Source: Sphingobium xenophagum NBRC 107872 | GTDB taxonomy: Bacteria > Pseudomonadota > Alphaproteobacteria > Sphingomonadales > Sphingomonadaceae | NCBI RefSeq assembly: GCF_000367345.1 | Contig: NZ_BARE01000007.1 | Span: forward strand, 156,831 to 220,830 | Length of the DNA stretch: 64,000 nt | Reading direction: 5' to 3' | Shown: in pieces, positions 45,801 to 53,999 of the stretch | How the letters are laid out: each line of letters begins with the position of its first letter | Numbering within the stretch: the first letter of the stretch is position 1 | Notes under the pieces: model-generated | Seen by the model: only the letters and a program-made list of their open reading frames with translations | Told to the model about the DNA's origin: nothing | Databases searched by the model: none | Position numbers and translations under genes: made by a program

Positions 45801-46265
45801 CCTGAACGTCGCCGGGACGCCGCCGACCGCTGGCTGCTCCAGCAGGGGGCGGACGATGCAGCGGTTCGGCAGGATCTTGTCGCGCAGGCGCTACAGGTGA
45901 TCGAAGCGCCCGGTTTTGCCGACCTGTTCAGCCCCGATGCGCTCGCCGAGGCGCCTATAGCGGCGGTGGTTGGCGAAGCGGTGATCGCCGGGACCGTGGA
46001 CCGGCTGTGTGTTGGCCCGGATCGCATCCAGTTGGTGGACTTCAAGACCGGACGGATCGCGCCGATCGGCGTGGAAGAGGTGCCCACGGCGCATGTCCGT
46101 CAGATGGCCGCCTATGCCGCCGCGCTGGCCGTCATCTTCCCCGACCGGACGATCGAAGCGGGACTGCTTTACACCAGTGCCGCGCGCCTCATCACCCTGC
46201 CGCCCGCCCTGCTGGCAGCGCACAAGCCGGGCTTTGTTGCCGCGCAGGAGAATTTGCCGCTCTGA
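42864..46265 (+). CDS. addA: Double-strand break repair helicase AddA
   Basis: A 1133-residue UvrD-type helicase with a C-terminal nuclease. Walker A is SASAGTGKTH (about 29-38). The helicase motifs LCLTFTKAGAAEMADRI, LVDEAQDTNAAQWRI, LDQSFRSTPAVL, LLTVHGAKGLQAPVVIL and LLYVALTRAEEKL are all present. The nuclease domain ends the protein (VDRLCVGPDRIQLVDFKTGR). With AddB it forms the Chi-regulated recombination machine. The ATG at 42864 has GGAGG 7 bases upstream and lies inside addB. Confidence 0.96.
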   Translation: MAATMAKALQPLQGNQARAAAPDAHVWLSASAGTGKTHVLTARVFRLLLQGVRPENILCLTFTKAGAAEMADRIHDRLAAWVQMDDKRLFADLEALGEESGPEARDFARRLFAEVLESTGGGLRIQTIHGFCQQLLTAFPLEAELTPGFRPLDQREQTNLARQTLADMVVRAHETGDDALFAALQAISLRLGEGGAENYLLRCAAKGDALEYLPDAITPWVMAELGLPEGDIDQWLADQCADASFDVRTLDQIVQVNVQWGKSRGLERCDRIAAWRALDPAGRAATLSDLHRAWAKADGEIMLTKGWVPPVDGYAEMATRLYDRCAELIAMKLRADYAALLGQALHAGRAYARAYAQAKQLAGAVDFDDLIARAAALLEQDGIAEWIRYKLDQRIDHILVDEAQDTNAAQWRIVRTLAEEFFASEWQPGDKVRTIFTVGDFKQAIFGFQGTSPANFAAAQILFQRDADNSGHDFHNLSLDQSFRSTPAVLDVVDRTISTLRADRLGLEAGDVHHISANRHPGEVLLWKPVVANLSGEAEGEEDWAADQERVLAQKIAQQIRQWIDDGVMLESRGRPVRAGDIMILVRRRSELARLIVARLYEEKVAVAGIDRLRLNAPLAVRDLLAALRFAVQPDDELNMASLLVSPLIGWTQDELMHRLIGRKTGLWRHLLQTQDEETLKPLRDLLAVADLTTPYRYLEGILSGPMDGRRRLIERLGAEAVDPIEELLNAALAFESDDHPSLQRFIDWFDRGEVDIVRDAAAQGDMLRLLTVHGAKGLQAPVVILADACLDPDAGNRADALLWNGLPILAPRKPERQGPIGEVAEQAAAVEREEHWRLLYVALTRAEEKLIVAGSLGPRAKGEVKAESWFAAVEGAMASLGAEWEADPLWGARRRWLGTQDLPSRKAEPEAPQEQVAADIPDWLRRPAPVEARPPRPLAPSAPVEDDVPYPPPTPAMRAAAERGRWLHALFERLPGVEPERRRDAADRWLLQQGADDAAVRQDLVAQALQVIEAPGFADLFSPDALAEAPIAAVVGEAVIAGTVDRLCVGPDRIQLVDFKTGRIAPIGVEEVPTAHVRQMAAYAAALAVIFPDRTIEAGLLYTSAARLITLPPALLAAHKPGFVAAQENLPL

Positions 46266-46269
46266 CCCG

Positions 46270-46297
46270 TTGAGCCGGATGCGTGCACGCCCTAGAT
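46270..46297 (+). promoter_or_regulatory. Possible promoter of trxA
   Basis: TTGAGC (46270-46275) and CTAGAT (46292-46297) are separated by 16 bases in the short gap between addA and trxA. Both hexamers are imperfect. Confidence 0.35.
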
Positions 46298-46325
46298 ACC
46301 GCTTCAAGACAAGGAGATTATAGTC

Positions 46326-46646
46326 ATGGCCACCAAGGCAGTTACCGACAGCAGCTTCAAGGCTGACGTGATCGATTCCGACAAGCCCGTGCTTGTCGAT
46401 TTCTGGGCCGAATGGTGCGGCCCGTGCAAGATGATCGGCCCGGCGCTGGAGGAAATCTCCGACGAACTGGGTGACAAGCTGACGATCGCCAAGGTCAATA
46501 TCGACGAAAATCCCGACGCGCCGGGTCAATATGGCGTGCGCGGCATCCCGACGATGATCCTGTTCAAAAATGGCGAACCGGCGGCGACCAAGGTTGGCGC
46601 AGCGCCCAAGAGCGCGCTCAAGAGCTGGATCGAAGGCGCCCTCTGA
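46326..46646 (+). CDS. trxA: Thioredoxin
   Basis: A 106-residue cytoplasmic thioredoxin that reduces protein disulfides. The redox motif is [11 protein letters not shown], with the cis-proline region [12 protein letters not shown] and the acidic N-terminal helix expected of TrxA. AAGGAG lies 9 bases before the ATG. It follows addA by 60 bases, a pairing seen in other alphaproteobacteria. A long perfect hairpin follows. Confidence 0.97.
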   Translation: MATKAVTDSSFKADVIDSDKPVLVDFWAEWCGPCKMIGPALEEISDELGDKLTIAKVNIDENPDAPGQYGVRGIPTMILFKNGEPAATKVGAAPKSALKSWIEGAL

Positions 46647-46653
46647 TCAGGTG

Positions 46654-46686
46654 GTCCGGGCGTCGTAACGGATACGACGCCCGGAC
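46654..46686. terminator. Hairpin between convergent trxA and the IMPase-like gene
   Basis: GTCCGGGCGTCGTA and TACGACGCCCGGAC form a perfect 14-bp stem with a 5-base loop, 7 bases after trxA and 3 before the end of the opposite gene. It probably ends both transcripts, although T-tracts are absent. Confidence 0.65.
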
Positions 46687-46688
46687 GA

Positions 46689-47486
46689 TCAGCGAAACAG
46701 CAGTTCCGCCGCCATGTCCCACAGCCTTGGCGAGGATGCACCGAGCAGACCCCGGCGCATGTCGCCCACGACATAGGCGGTCCCATCGAGCCGCTGACAG
46801 CAGCCGCCCGCTTCGTTCAGAAACAATGTGCCCGCCGCATGGTCCCATGGCAGGGTGCGGGCGAACACCGACACATCATTCTGTCCCAGCACCAGCCGGG
46901 GATATTGTTCGGCGGCACAGCGGGGAATATCGACCAGCGCGAACCTGTCCTGCGACCTTAGGGCAATGTCGGCGCGCTCGTCCGGCGTCATGAAATAGAC
47001 CGCCAGCGCTGCGATCGGCAAAGCACCGCCACTTTCGCGCGCCTGCACCCGTTCATCATCGATATGACTGCCACCGCCCAGCATCGCATGGCACAGCCGT
47101 CCGCTGATCGGATCGAGAATCCAGCCGGCCAGCGTCGTCCCGGCATCCGCCAGCGCGATCATGATGCCGAAGGGCGGCTTACCGGCAGCGAAATTGCCGG
47201 TGCCGTCGATCGGGTCGATGATCCAGTTGAGACCATCGCCCGCCCGGTCGAGTATCGAAGGGTCGGCGGCGCAGGCTTCCTCCCCGATAATGCCTGCTTC
47301 GGGCAGGATCGCGGCCAGCCCCTCGGCCAGCCTGATTTCGCTTTCCTTGTCCGCGATGGTGACCAGATCGTCGGCGTCCGCCTTTTCACTGATCTCGCTG
47401 CTCGCCAGATTCTGGTAGCGGGGCATCACGACATTGCGGGCCACATCGCGCATCAGCGCGACGACCGGGGCATGCAGCTCCAGCAT
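46689..47486 (-). CDS. Inositol monophosphatase family protein
   Basis: A 265-residue Mg-dependent phosphatase. The metal-site motifs are IIGEE (66-70), WIIDPIDGTGNFAAG (Asp91, Asp94) and LPWDHAAGTLFLNEAGG. Family members include inositol monophosphatase/SuhB, histidinol-phosphatase and 3'-phosphoadenosine phosphatase; the first motif and size do not settle which. Its start codon overlaps the argJ stop by one base (TGATG), so it is translationally coupled to an arginine-pathway gene, which hints at, but does not prove, an amino-acid role such as histidinol-phosphate phosphatase. Confidence 0.85.
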   Translation of the reverse strand: MLELHAPVVALMRDVARNVVMPRYQNLASSEISEKADADDLVTIADKESEIRLAEGLAAILPEAGIIGEEACAADPSILDRAGDGLNWIIDPIDGTGNFAAGKPPFGIMIALADAGTTLAGWILDPISGRLCHAMLGGGSHIDDERVQARESGGALPIAALAVYFMTPDERADIALRSQDRFALVDIPRCAAEQYPRLVLGQNDVSVFARTLPWDHAAGTLFLNEAGGCCQRLDGTAYVVGDMRRGLLGASSPRLWDMAAELLFR

Positions 47487-48709
47487 CAGCTGCGATAGTC
47501 CGCGTTGATCGAAATATAGCCATGGGTGAGGTCACAGGTCCACACCGTCGCGCGCCCCTCGCCCAGCCCCAGGTCGACGCCGATAACGATGTCCTGTCCC
47601 TTCAGATGCGCGGCAACCGGCGCTTCGTCATAACCCGCCACCGCCAGGCCCCCGGTCGCCACCTGAGTCGCGCCGAAACGGATGGAGAGCAGGTCGCGAT
47701 CAGCCGGTTCGCCAGCCTTGCCGATCGCCATGACGACACGGCCCCAATTGGCGTCCTCACCCGCAATCGCCGTCTTGACCAACGGCGAGTTGGCGATCGA
47801 CAGGGCGATCCTGCGCGCGCTGTCGTCGCTGGTTGCGCCCTCGACACTGATCTCGACAAATTTGGTCGCGCCTTCGCCATCGCGCACGACGAGATGGGCG
47901 AGTTGGCGGCACAGATCGGCCAGCGCGGCGGCAAAGGCGTCGGCGCCTGTATCATCCATGCTAGTGAGCGGGGCGTTGCCTGCCTTACCGGTGGCGAAGG
48001 CCAGCACCGTATCGCTGGTCGACGTATCGCTGTCGACCGTGATGCAGGAAAAGCTGCGGGTGTTGGCGGCCGAGAGCATGGATTGCAGCAGCGCCGGGTC
48101 GATGGCGGCATTGGTGAAGATATAGCCGAGCATCGTCGCCATATCCGGCGCGATCATGCCCGACCCCTTGATGATGCCGACCAGATCGACCCGCGTTTCC
48201 CCAATCATGGCGGAGACATGGGCGCCCTTGGCGAAGGTGTCGGTCGTGCCGATGCTGTTGGCCGCATCTTCCCAGCCGCAGGGGGCGGCGGCAAAGGCCG
48301 CTTCAAGGCCGGCCTCTGCCTTGTCGATGGGCAAGGGCACGCCGATCACCCCGGTCGAGGAGACGAATATGTCCGAGGGCTGGCAGGAAAGGTGATTGGC
48401 GACCTTGGCCGCGATCGCCTCCACCGCCGCGCGACCGCGATGGCCAGTGAAAGCATTGGCATTGCCCGCATTGACGACGAGCGCGCGCGCCGACCCCAGC
48501 GGAATGGCATCCCGGCACCATTCGACTTCGGGGGAGGGGCATTTGCTCTGCGTCGTCACGCCAGCGACCGCAGTGCCTGCGTCGAGTTCGACATAGGTGA
48601 GGTCGCACCGCTCCCACGCCTTGTATCCGGCACGGGCGCGACGCAGCGTCACGCCTGCGATCGGAGGCAGGGCCGGAAAGGCGGCGGGGGCGAGGGGGGA
48701 GCGTTGCAT
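47486..48709 (-). CDS. argJ: Bifunctional glutamate N-acetyltransferase / amino-acid acetyltransferase
   Basis: A 407-residue enzyme that transfers the acetyl group from N-acetylornithine to glutamate and can also use acetyl-CoA, driving the cyclic arginine pathway. It is made as a precursor that cleaves itself before the nucleophile Thr192 in KGSGMIAPDMATMLG. Other conserved blocks are LVVNAGNANAFTG and GEDANWGRVVMAIGK. The end HGYISINADYRS is characteristic. The ribosome-binding site is weak (GAGACAG). It is divergent from the TonB-C-like gene. Confidence 0.95.
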   Translation of the reverse strand: MQRSPLAPAAFPALPPIAGVTLRRARAGYKAWERCDLTYVELDAGTAVAGVTTQSKCPSPEVEWCRDAIPLGSARALVVNAGNANAFTGHRGRAAVEAIAAKVANHLSCQPSDIFVSSTGVIGVPLPIDKAEAGLEAAFAAAPCGWEDAANSIGTTDTFAKGAHVSAMIGETRVDLVGIIKGSGMIAPDMATMLGYIFTNAAIDPALLQSMLSAANTRSFSCITVDSDTSTSDTVLAFATGKAGNAPLTSMDDTGADAFAAALADLCRQLAHLVVRDGEGATKFVEISVEGATSDDSARRIALSIANSPLVKTAIAGEDANWGRVVMAIGKAGEPADRDLLSIRFGATQVATGGLAVAGYDEAPVAAHLKGQDIVIGVDLGLGEGRATVWTCDLTHGYISINADYRS

Positions 48710-48786
48710 TCTGTCTCACTTTGTAGAAAGTCGGCATGTCTTTAAGCGGACTGCGCGATTGGACAAGCATGTTTTGGAGTATCTTG

Positions 48787-49422
48787 ATGAGGACGCTTTC
48801 GTGCGCGCTGAGCGCCGGATTAATTGCCGTTGCCCTGCCAATGGCCGTGTCAGCCAAAGACAGCAAAGAAAAGGTCGCAAAAGCAGAACCATTGGCCAAT
48901 CCCGGCAGTTGGTTCAGCGACGAAGATTATCCAGTCGCCGCTAATCTGGACGGCACAGAAGGCAAGGCAGGCTTTAAACTGGGTATCGGACTGGACGGAC
49001 GGGTTGCCGATTGCGCAATCACAGTTGGAAGCGGGTCGGAAGTTCTTGACGAAACGACATGCACGATCCTCAAGCAGCGAGCACGATTCAAGCCTGCAAC
49101 AAATGCAAAAGGCGTGATTGTTCCGGGCGTTTACTCCGGCATGATCACTTGGCGCATCCCGCAAAACCACGCTGTGCGACTGACTGATCAACACAAGCGT
49201 CTGAGCTTGGCATTTGACGTGGACGAGGAAGGCGTCGTTGAAAACTGCAAAATCGTGGAAAATCTTGGGAATGCGACCTATGTAGCATCATTGTCCCGTG
49301 TGGTTGACCCGTGCGAAGTTATGACGACGCGGAATCGTCCCACCCCGGTGCTGGATGCCGAGGGCAACGCGATCAAGGTTCATGTCGAAACGACTACCGA
49401 GACGAAAATCACGCCGCGATAA
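48787..49422 (+). CDS. Periplasmic protein with two TonB-C-like domains
   Basis: A 211-residue exported protein. A signal peptide (SCALSAGLIAVALPMAVSA) is followed by two similar modules: GFKLGIGLDGRVADCAITVG through RARFKPATNAKG (about 50-120), and RLSLAFDVDEEGVVENCKIV onward (about 135-195). Both have the strand-turn-strand pattern and the internal Cys of TonB C-terminal domains. There is no membrane anchor or proline-rich spacer, so it cannot be an ordinary TonB. Function unknown. GGAG lies 7 bases before ATG 48787, better supported than ATG 48736 or 48769. Base composition is noticeably AT-richer than its neighbours. Confidence 0.7.
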   Translation: MRTLSCALSAGLIAVALPMAVSAKDSKEKVAKAEPLANPGSWFSDEDYPVAANLDGTEGKAGFKLGIGLDGRVADCAITVGSGSEVLDETTCTILKQRARFKPATNAKGVIVPGVYSGMITWRIPQNHAVRLTDQHKRLSLAFDVDEEGVVENCKIVENLGNATYVASLSRVVDPCEVMTTRNRPTPVLDAEGNAIKVHVETTTETKITPR

Positions 49423-49447
49423 CAGCTGCTGATCGTATCCGCCTTGA

Positions 49448-49475
49448 TTGACTATCGGTTGAGCGCTCCCTAAAT
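49448..49475 (+). promoter_or_regulatory. Sigma-70-type promoter for secA
   Basis: TTGACT (49448-49453) and CTAAAT (49470-49475) are separated by 16 bases, about 65 bases before the secA start codon in the only non-coding gap upstream. Confidence 0.45.
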
Positions 49476-49539
49476 CGCCGCGCATGTCTGCGCGTGGTCT
49501 CTGTTCGGGGCACGCTTCCCTATTGTGTCAGGAATTTGC

Positions 49540-52266
49540 ATGTTCGGCGCCCTCGCCAAGTCCATCTTCGGATCGTCCAACGAACGCTATGTGAAGTCGC
49601 TGGGCAAGATCGTCGACAAGATCGCCTCGTTCGAGCCATCGGTTCAGGCGCTGAACGACGCGGATCTGGCAGCGCAGACGGTGCGTTTTCGTGAACGGCT
49701 GGCCGCTGGCGAGACGCTGGACGACCTGCTGCCCGAAGCCTTTGCAACGGTACGCGAAGCTGCCGTCCGGGTGCTGGGCATGCGGCATTTCGATGTGCAG
49801 ATGGTGGGCGGTATCGTCCTGCATCGCGGCGAAATCGCCGAAATGCGGACGGGTGAGGGCAAGACGCTGGTGGCGACGCTGGCCACCTATCTCAACGCGC
49901 TGGAGGGCAAGGGCGTCCATGTCGTTACCGTCAACGACTATCTGGCCAGCCGTGACTGCGAATGGATGGGGCAGGTCTATCGCTTCCTGGGGCTGACGAC
50001 CGGCGTGATCGTGCCGAACATCAGCGAGGATCAGCGCCGCGCCGCCTATGCCGCCGACATCACCTATGCGACGAATAACGAGCTGGGCTTCGACTATCTG
50101 CGCGACAATATGAAATATGACCGCGCGTCGATGGTCCAGCGCCCATTCAATTTCGCCATCGTCGACGAAGTGGACTCGATCCTGATCGACGAGGCGCGCA
50201 CGCCGCTGATCATTTCCGGGCCGACCGACGACAAGTCGGAACTCTATGTCGCGGTCGATGCGATCGTGAAGCAGATCGACGAATCCGATTATGAAAAGGA
50301 CGAGAAGCAGCGTTCCGTCACCCTGACCGAAGAGGGAACCGAAAAGATCGAGCGGCTGCTGGAGGCGGCGGGGCTGCTACAGGGCAGCAACCTCTATGAT
50401 TTTGAAAATACGCAGGTCGTCCATCATGTGAACCAGGCGCTGCGCGCGGTCGTGATGTTCCGCCGCGACATCGATTATATCGTCAAGGACGGCAAGGTCG
50501 TCATCATAGACGAATTTACCGGCCGCATGATGGACGGGCGCCGCTGGTCCGACGGGCTGCATCAGGCTGTGGAAGCCAAGGAAGGCGTCCAGATCGAGCC
50601 GGAGAACCAGACGCTGGCGTCGGTCACCTTCCAGAATTATTTCCGCATGTATCCCAAGATTTCGGGCATGACCGGCACGGCTTCCACCGAAGCGACCGAA
50701 TTCTACGAAATCTACAAGATGAACGTCGTCACCATCCCCACCAACAAGCCGGTGCAACGGATCGACGAGCAGGACAGTTTCTACAAGAATATCGAGGACA
50801 AGTTCCGCGGCATTGCCCGCACGATCAAGGAACATTCGGAAAAGGGCCAGCCAGTGCTGGTCGGCACCGTGTCGATCGAAAAGTCCGAAATGCTGTCCGA
50901 ATTCCTCAACCAGGAAGGCGTGCCGCACGCGGTGCTGAACGCGCGCTTCCATGAGAGCGAGGCGCACATCGTGGCGCAGGCCGGGCGCAAGGGCGTGGTG
51001 ACGATCGCCACCAACATGGCCGGACGCGGGACCGACATCCAGCTGGGCGGCAATCTGGAACTTCGGGTCGAGGATGAATTGCGCGACATGCCCGAAGGGC
51101 CGGAGCGCGACGCCGCGATCGAAGCGATCAGGGCGGAAATTGCGGCGGAGAAAGCCGAAGTGCTGGCGGCGGGCGGCCTGTTCGTGCTGGCGACCGAGCG
51201 GCATGAAAGCCGCCGTATCGACAACCAGCTGCGCGGTCGTTCGGGGCGTCAGGGTGATCCTGGCCTGTCGCGCTTCTACCTCAGCCTGGACGACGACCTG
51301 ATGCGCATCTTTGGCCCGGACACAATGTTCGCCAAGATGATCCGGTCCAACCTGGAAGATGGCGAAGCGCTGCCCCCCTCCAAATGGCTGAGCAAGGCGA
51401 TCGAGACCGCGCAGAAGAAGGTCGAGGCGCGCAACTACGATATTCGCAAGCAGGTCGTCGAATATGACGACGTCATGAACGACCAGCGCAAGGTGATTTA
51501 CGAGCAGCGGTCCGACATCATGGATGCAGAGACGGTCGACGATGTCGTCACCGACATGCGCCATGAAACCGTCAACGACATTGTCGGCAGCAGCTGCCCG
51601 CCCGGCACCTATCCCGAACAATGGGACATCGCCAAGCTGAAGGCGCGTACGCTGGAAATTCTGGGCCTTGAGCCGGATTTCGACGCTTGGCTGGCCGAAG
51701 ATGCTGTCGATCCTGAAATGATCGAGGAGCGGCTCTCCGCCCTGGCCGACGAAACCGTCGCGGACAAGGTGCGGGAGGTCGATCCGGCGGACTGGCACAT
51801 GATCGAAAAGTCGATCCTGCTCCAGAGCCTGGATCATCACTGGAAGGAGCATCTCTCGACGCTCGATGCGCTGCGGCAGGTCGTGCATCTGCGCGCCTAT
51901 GCGCAAAAGACGCCGATCAACGAATATAAGCAGGAAGCCTTTGCCCTGTTCGAGCGGATGCTGGAAAATATCCGGGAGGATGTGACGGGATCGATCGCGC
52001 GGGTGCAGTTCCGCATGGATGCGCCGCTGCCCGAATTCGACCTGCCCGTGCTACCCGATTTCATCACGACCCATATCGATCCTTTCTCCGGCGAAGATAA
52101 CAGCGCCGATTTCGATGCGGGGACATTTGGCGGGATCACGACGACGATCCCGCGCGCGCCTGCGGTCCCGGCCGGCGAATTCGCCAATCTGGACATCAGC
52201 CGCAATGCGCCGTGCCCCTGTGGTTCGGGCCAGAAATACAAGCATTGCCACGGCGCGCTGGCCTGA
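49540..52266 (+). CDS. secA: Protein translocase subunit SecA
   Basis: A 908-residue motor ATPase that pushes unfolded precursors through SecYEG. Walker A is [18 protein letters not shown]-like [19 protein letters not shown], preprotein cross-linking domain features, [14 protein letters not shown] and [13 protein letters not shown] are all present. The C-terminal [15 protein letters not shown] is the zinc SEC-C motif that binds SecB and phospholipid. The ATG at 49540 has AGGA 6 bases upstream; the earlier in-frame GTG at 49525 would add five unconserved residues. Confidence 0.97.
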   Translation: MFGALAKSIFGSSNERYVKSLGKIVDKIASFEPSVQALNDADLAAQTVRFRERLAAGETLDDLLPEAFATVREAAVRVLGMRHFDVQMVGGIVLHRGEIAEMRTGEGKTLVATLATYLNALEGKGVHVVTVNDYLASRDCEWMGQVYRFLGLTTGVIVPNISEDQRRAAYAADITYATNNELGFDYLRDNMKYDRASMVQRPFNFAIVDEVDSILIDEARTPLIISGPTDDKSELYVAVDAIVKQIDESDYEKDEKQRSVTLTEEGTEKIERLLEAAGLLQGSNLYDFENTQVVHHVNQALRAVVMFRRDIDYIVKDGKVVIIDEFTGRMMDGRRWSDGLHQAVEAKEGVQIEPENQTLASVTFQNYFRMYPKISGMTGTASTEATEFYEIYKMNVVTIPTNKPVQRIDEQDSFYKNIEDKFRGIARTIKEHSEKGQPVLVGTVSIEKSEMLSEFLNQEGVPHAVLNARFHESEAHIVAQAGRKGVVTIATNMAGRGTDIQLGGNLELRVEDELRDMPEGPERDAAIEAIRAEIAAEKAEVLAAGGLFVLATERHESRRIDNQLRGRSGRQGDPGLSRFYLSLDDDLMRIFGPDTMFAKMIRSNLEDGEALPPSKWLSKAIETAQKKVEARNYDIRKQVVEYDDVMNDQRKVIYEQRSDIMDAETVDDVVTDMRHETVNDIVGSSCPPGTYPEQWDIAKLKARTLEILGLEPDFDAWLAEDAVDPEMIEERLSALADETVADKVREVDPADWHMIEKSILLQSLDHHWKEHLSTLDALRQVVHLRAYAQKTPINEYKQEAFALFERMLENIREDVTGSIARVQFRMDAPLPEFDLPVLPDFITTHIDPFSGEDNSADFDAGTFGGITTTIPRAPAVPAGEFANLDISRNAPCPCGSGQKYKHCHGALA

Positions 52267-52275
52267 TTTCCAATC

Positions 52276-52308
52276 GGGGGGCAGAGACCCGTTCATACCT
52301 GCCCCCCC
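52276..52308 (+). terminator. Hairpin after secA
   Basis: CGGGGGGCAG and CTGCCCCCCCG bracket a 12-base loop, forming a GC-rich stem 10 bases after the secA stop. No T-tract follows, so its strength is uncertain. Confidence 0.5.
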
Positions 52309-52390
52309 GGTTAACCAGCCCGCTTATCGCTTCTGCAAGATTGCTGCGACAGATTCACATCTGATCCTGGGGGGAAACCGGGAGACAGCG

Positions 52391-52756
52391 ATGAACAGCA
52401 TCCATTACAGGCCGCAGGTCCAACGTCGCCGCGAAAGCCGCTTCATAGCCAATGCGCGCGCGACGCTTTTATGGGACGGCGTCACCGAACCTGTCACCAT
52501 CCTGAATATCTCCTCCTACGGCGCGCTCGTCACCGGCCTGTATCTACCGCCGATCGGCGCGCGCGTTACGGTGATTGCCGACTATCTGGAAGTATGCGGC
52601 ACGGTGATCTGGTGCGGCGTGGAGCGTTGCGGCCTGTTGCTGAGCCGAGAGATAGACCCATTGGCGGTGATCGCCGAGCCATCTGTCAGCACCGTGGCCC
52701 CAACCCCGCAACGCGAAATCAGCCTGAAACGGATTGCGCCCGGAACCTACGCCTGA
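52391..52756 (+). CDS. PilZ domain protein (c-di-GMP receptor)
   Basis: A 121-residue protein that is almost entirely one PilZ domain. The nucleotide-binding arm RRESR (RxxxR, residues 13-17) and NISSYG (NxSxxG, 39-44) are both complete, so c-di-GMP binding is expected. The body is a six-strand barrel (VTILNISSYGALV, GTVIWCGVERCGLLLS). The output partner is unknown; single-domain PilZ proteins act by binding other proteins. GGAG lies 6 bases before the ATG. The 3' end overlaps that of the convergent PAP2 gene by 10 bases. Confidence 0.9.
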   Translation: MNSIHYRPQVQRRRESRFIANARATLLWDGVTEPVTILNISSYGALVTGLYLPPIGARVTVIADYLEVCGTVIWCGVERCGLLLSREIDPLAVIAEPSVSTVAPTPQREISLKRIAPGTYA

Positions 52757-53706
52757 GCACCGCGAGGCCGACGAATAAACAAAATCGTTCCAAGAGCAAC
52801 AACCGCTCCAGCAATAACATCGATCAAATAGTGAGAGCCGAACAGCGGCGTAGAACTGATCATCAAAATGTTGATGATCAATGATGGCCAAAACAACCAA
52901 GGCGTCCCGCGAGAACAATAGATGGCAATAATTCCCATGGCTGTATGAAATGACGGGAATGTGACTAAACCAGGCAAGTTGTTCAGGTCCAGCACATGCT
53001 GCGGGTCTGTTCGTAATGCCAGCAAGTGGCGCATATGATAGATTCCAACCCACGGATCCACATTGTGGAACAGCGCGCTCTGAGGTCGGTAATGTAATGC
53101 GGCTGCTGTAGCGGGAAAGAGCATTCCCACCGATGAACATATCAAGGCGCTAGTAAAAAACAGCACCATCAATTCCTGGCATCGTCGGGTCGGATCACGG
53201 CCAAGCAGAAGAATGACGAAAAGGCCAATCGAATACGTGCTTAAGCCTGTGTAGCTATAGTCCATCAACTGAATCAGTGTGGGGTGCCTGTCGAGCATCA
53301 AGGCATACTGCAACCAATCGAAACGCAAGAAGGAATCCGCCGCCGCGAGCCAGTTATCGGCGAATGGGTAGGCGATCGACATGGTCAAATGATTGTACAA
53401 ACGAAGTACAGGCCATGCGATCAACATGAATGCACCGCCCCGGCAAAGCATATGTAACCGCGGTCGATCAGCTAGGCGGAAAGCGCCCCAACTGCCTATA
53501 ACGACAAAGGGCAGTATGACGTTCAGCACTTTCCAACTGTCTGCCGACAGCCGAAGGGGAGACATCAACAGCCATCCAATTTCCATCATTCCCAGCAACC
53601 CAAGCGCGAGCCAGAGCGGCGGAATGCTGATTCCAGACAAAGGAACCCGAACGGCGGAGAACCGAACAGGTTGGAGCAGTTGTGTAGCCATGACCGGTGC
53701 ATGCAC
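52747..53706 (-). CDS. PAP2_3-type membrane phosphatase/phosphotransferase (Aur1/inositol-phosphorylceramide-synthase-like)
   Basis: A 319-residue polytopic membrane protein with about six to eight helices. The catalytic motifs are FPSFHTAMG (His254) and SSTPLFGSHYLIDVIAG (His292, Asp296), the pattern of the PAP2_3 branch that includes eukaryotic Aur1. It may dephosphorylate a lipid or transfer a phospho-headgroup onto ceramide or a related lipid; sphingomonads make glycosphingolipids, so a sphingolipid role is conceivable but unproven. Base composition is clearly AT-richer than neighbouring genes, and it abuts the 3' end of tRNA-Ser. No Shine-Dalgarno is seen; ATG 53691 is an alternative start. 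Confidence 0.75.
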   Translation of the reverse strand: MHAPVMATQLLQPVRFSAVRVPLSGISIPPLWLALGLLGMMEIGWLLMSPLRLSADSWKVLNVILPFVVIGSWGAFRLADRPRLHMLCRGGAFMLIAWPVLRLYNHLTMSIAYPFADNWLAAADSFLRFDWLQYALMLDRHPTLIQLMDYSYTGLSTYSIGLFVILLLGRDPTRRCQELMVLFFTSALICSSVGMLFPATAAALHYRPQSALFHNVDPWVGIYHMRHLLALRTDPQHVLDLNNLPGLVTFPSFHTAMGIIAIYCSRGTPWLFWPSLIINILMISSTPLFGSHYLIDVIAGAVVALGTILFIRRPRGAQA

Positions 53707-53776
53707 CAGATACGGTTAAAAACGGATATACGCCCTAATATGAATTATCCGAAATGCCTTGGTACACGCACCATTT

Positions 53777-53864
53777 TGGCGGAAGGGGTGGGATTCGAAC
53801 CCACGGATGCTTGCACATCGGCGGTTTTCAAGACCGCTGCAATCGACCACTCTGCCACCCTTCC
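53777..53864 (-). tRNA. tRNA-Ser (anticodon TGA)
   Basis: On the minus strand: acceptor GGAAGGG/CCCTTCC, discriminator G and encoded CCA, D arm with GGCAGAGTGGTCGATTGC, anticodon loop CTTGAAA (anticodon TGA), the long variable arm typical of serine tRNAs, and T arm GTGGG-TTCGAAT-CCCAC. Confidence 0.95.
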
Positions 53865-53999
53865 GTCGCCTCGCTTCCTAGCGCGCTGTGCTGGCTTGCC
53901 AAGCGCAAAAATCGCCTGGGGCTCGGTTCGTCGTCTAAACGGGCCATAGTTGCCATTAAGGGGATTCACCTGCCGTCCGGCCTGTGCAACAACGGGGGG

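Noticed and set aside
53754..53999. An N-terminal extension of the lytic transglycosylase through the tRNA-Ser gene
   Set aside because: It would translate the tRNA antisense strand; the signal peptide begins right after the ATG at 54000.
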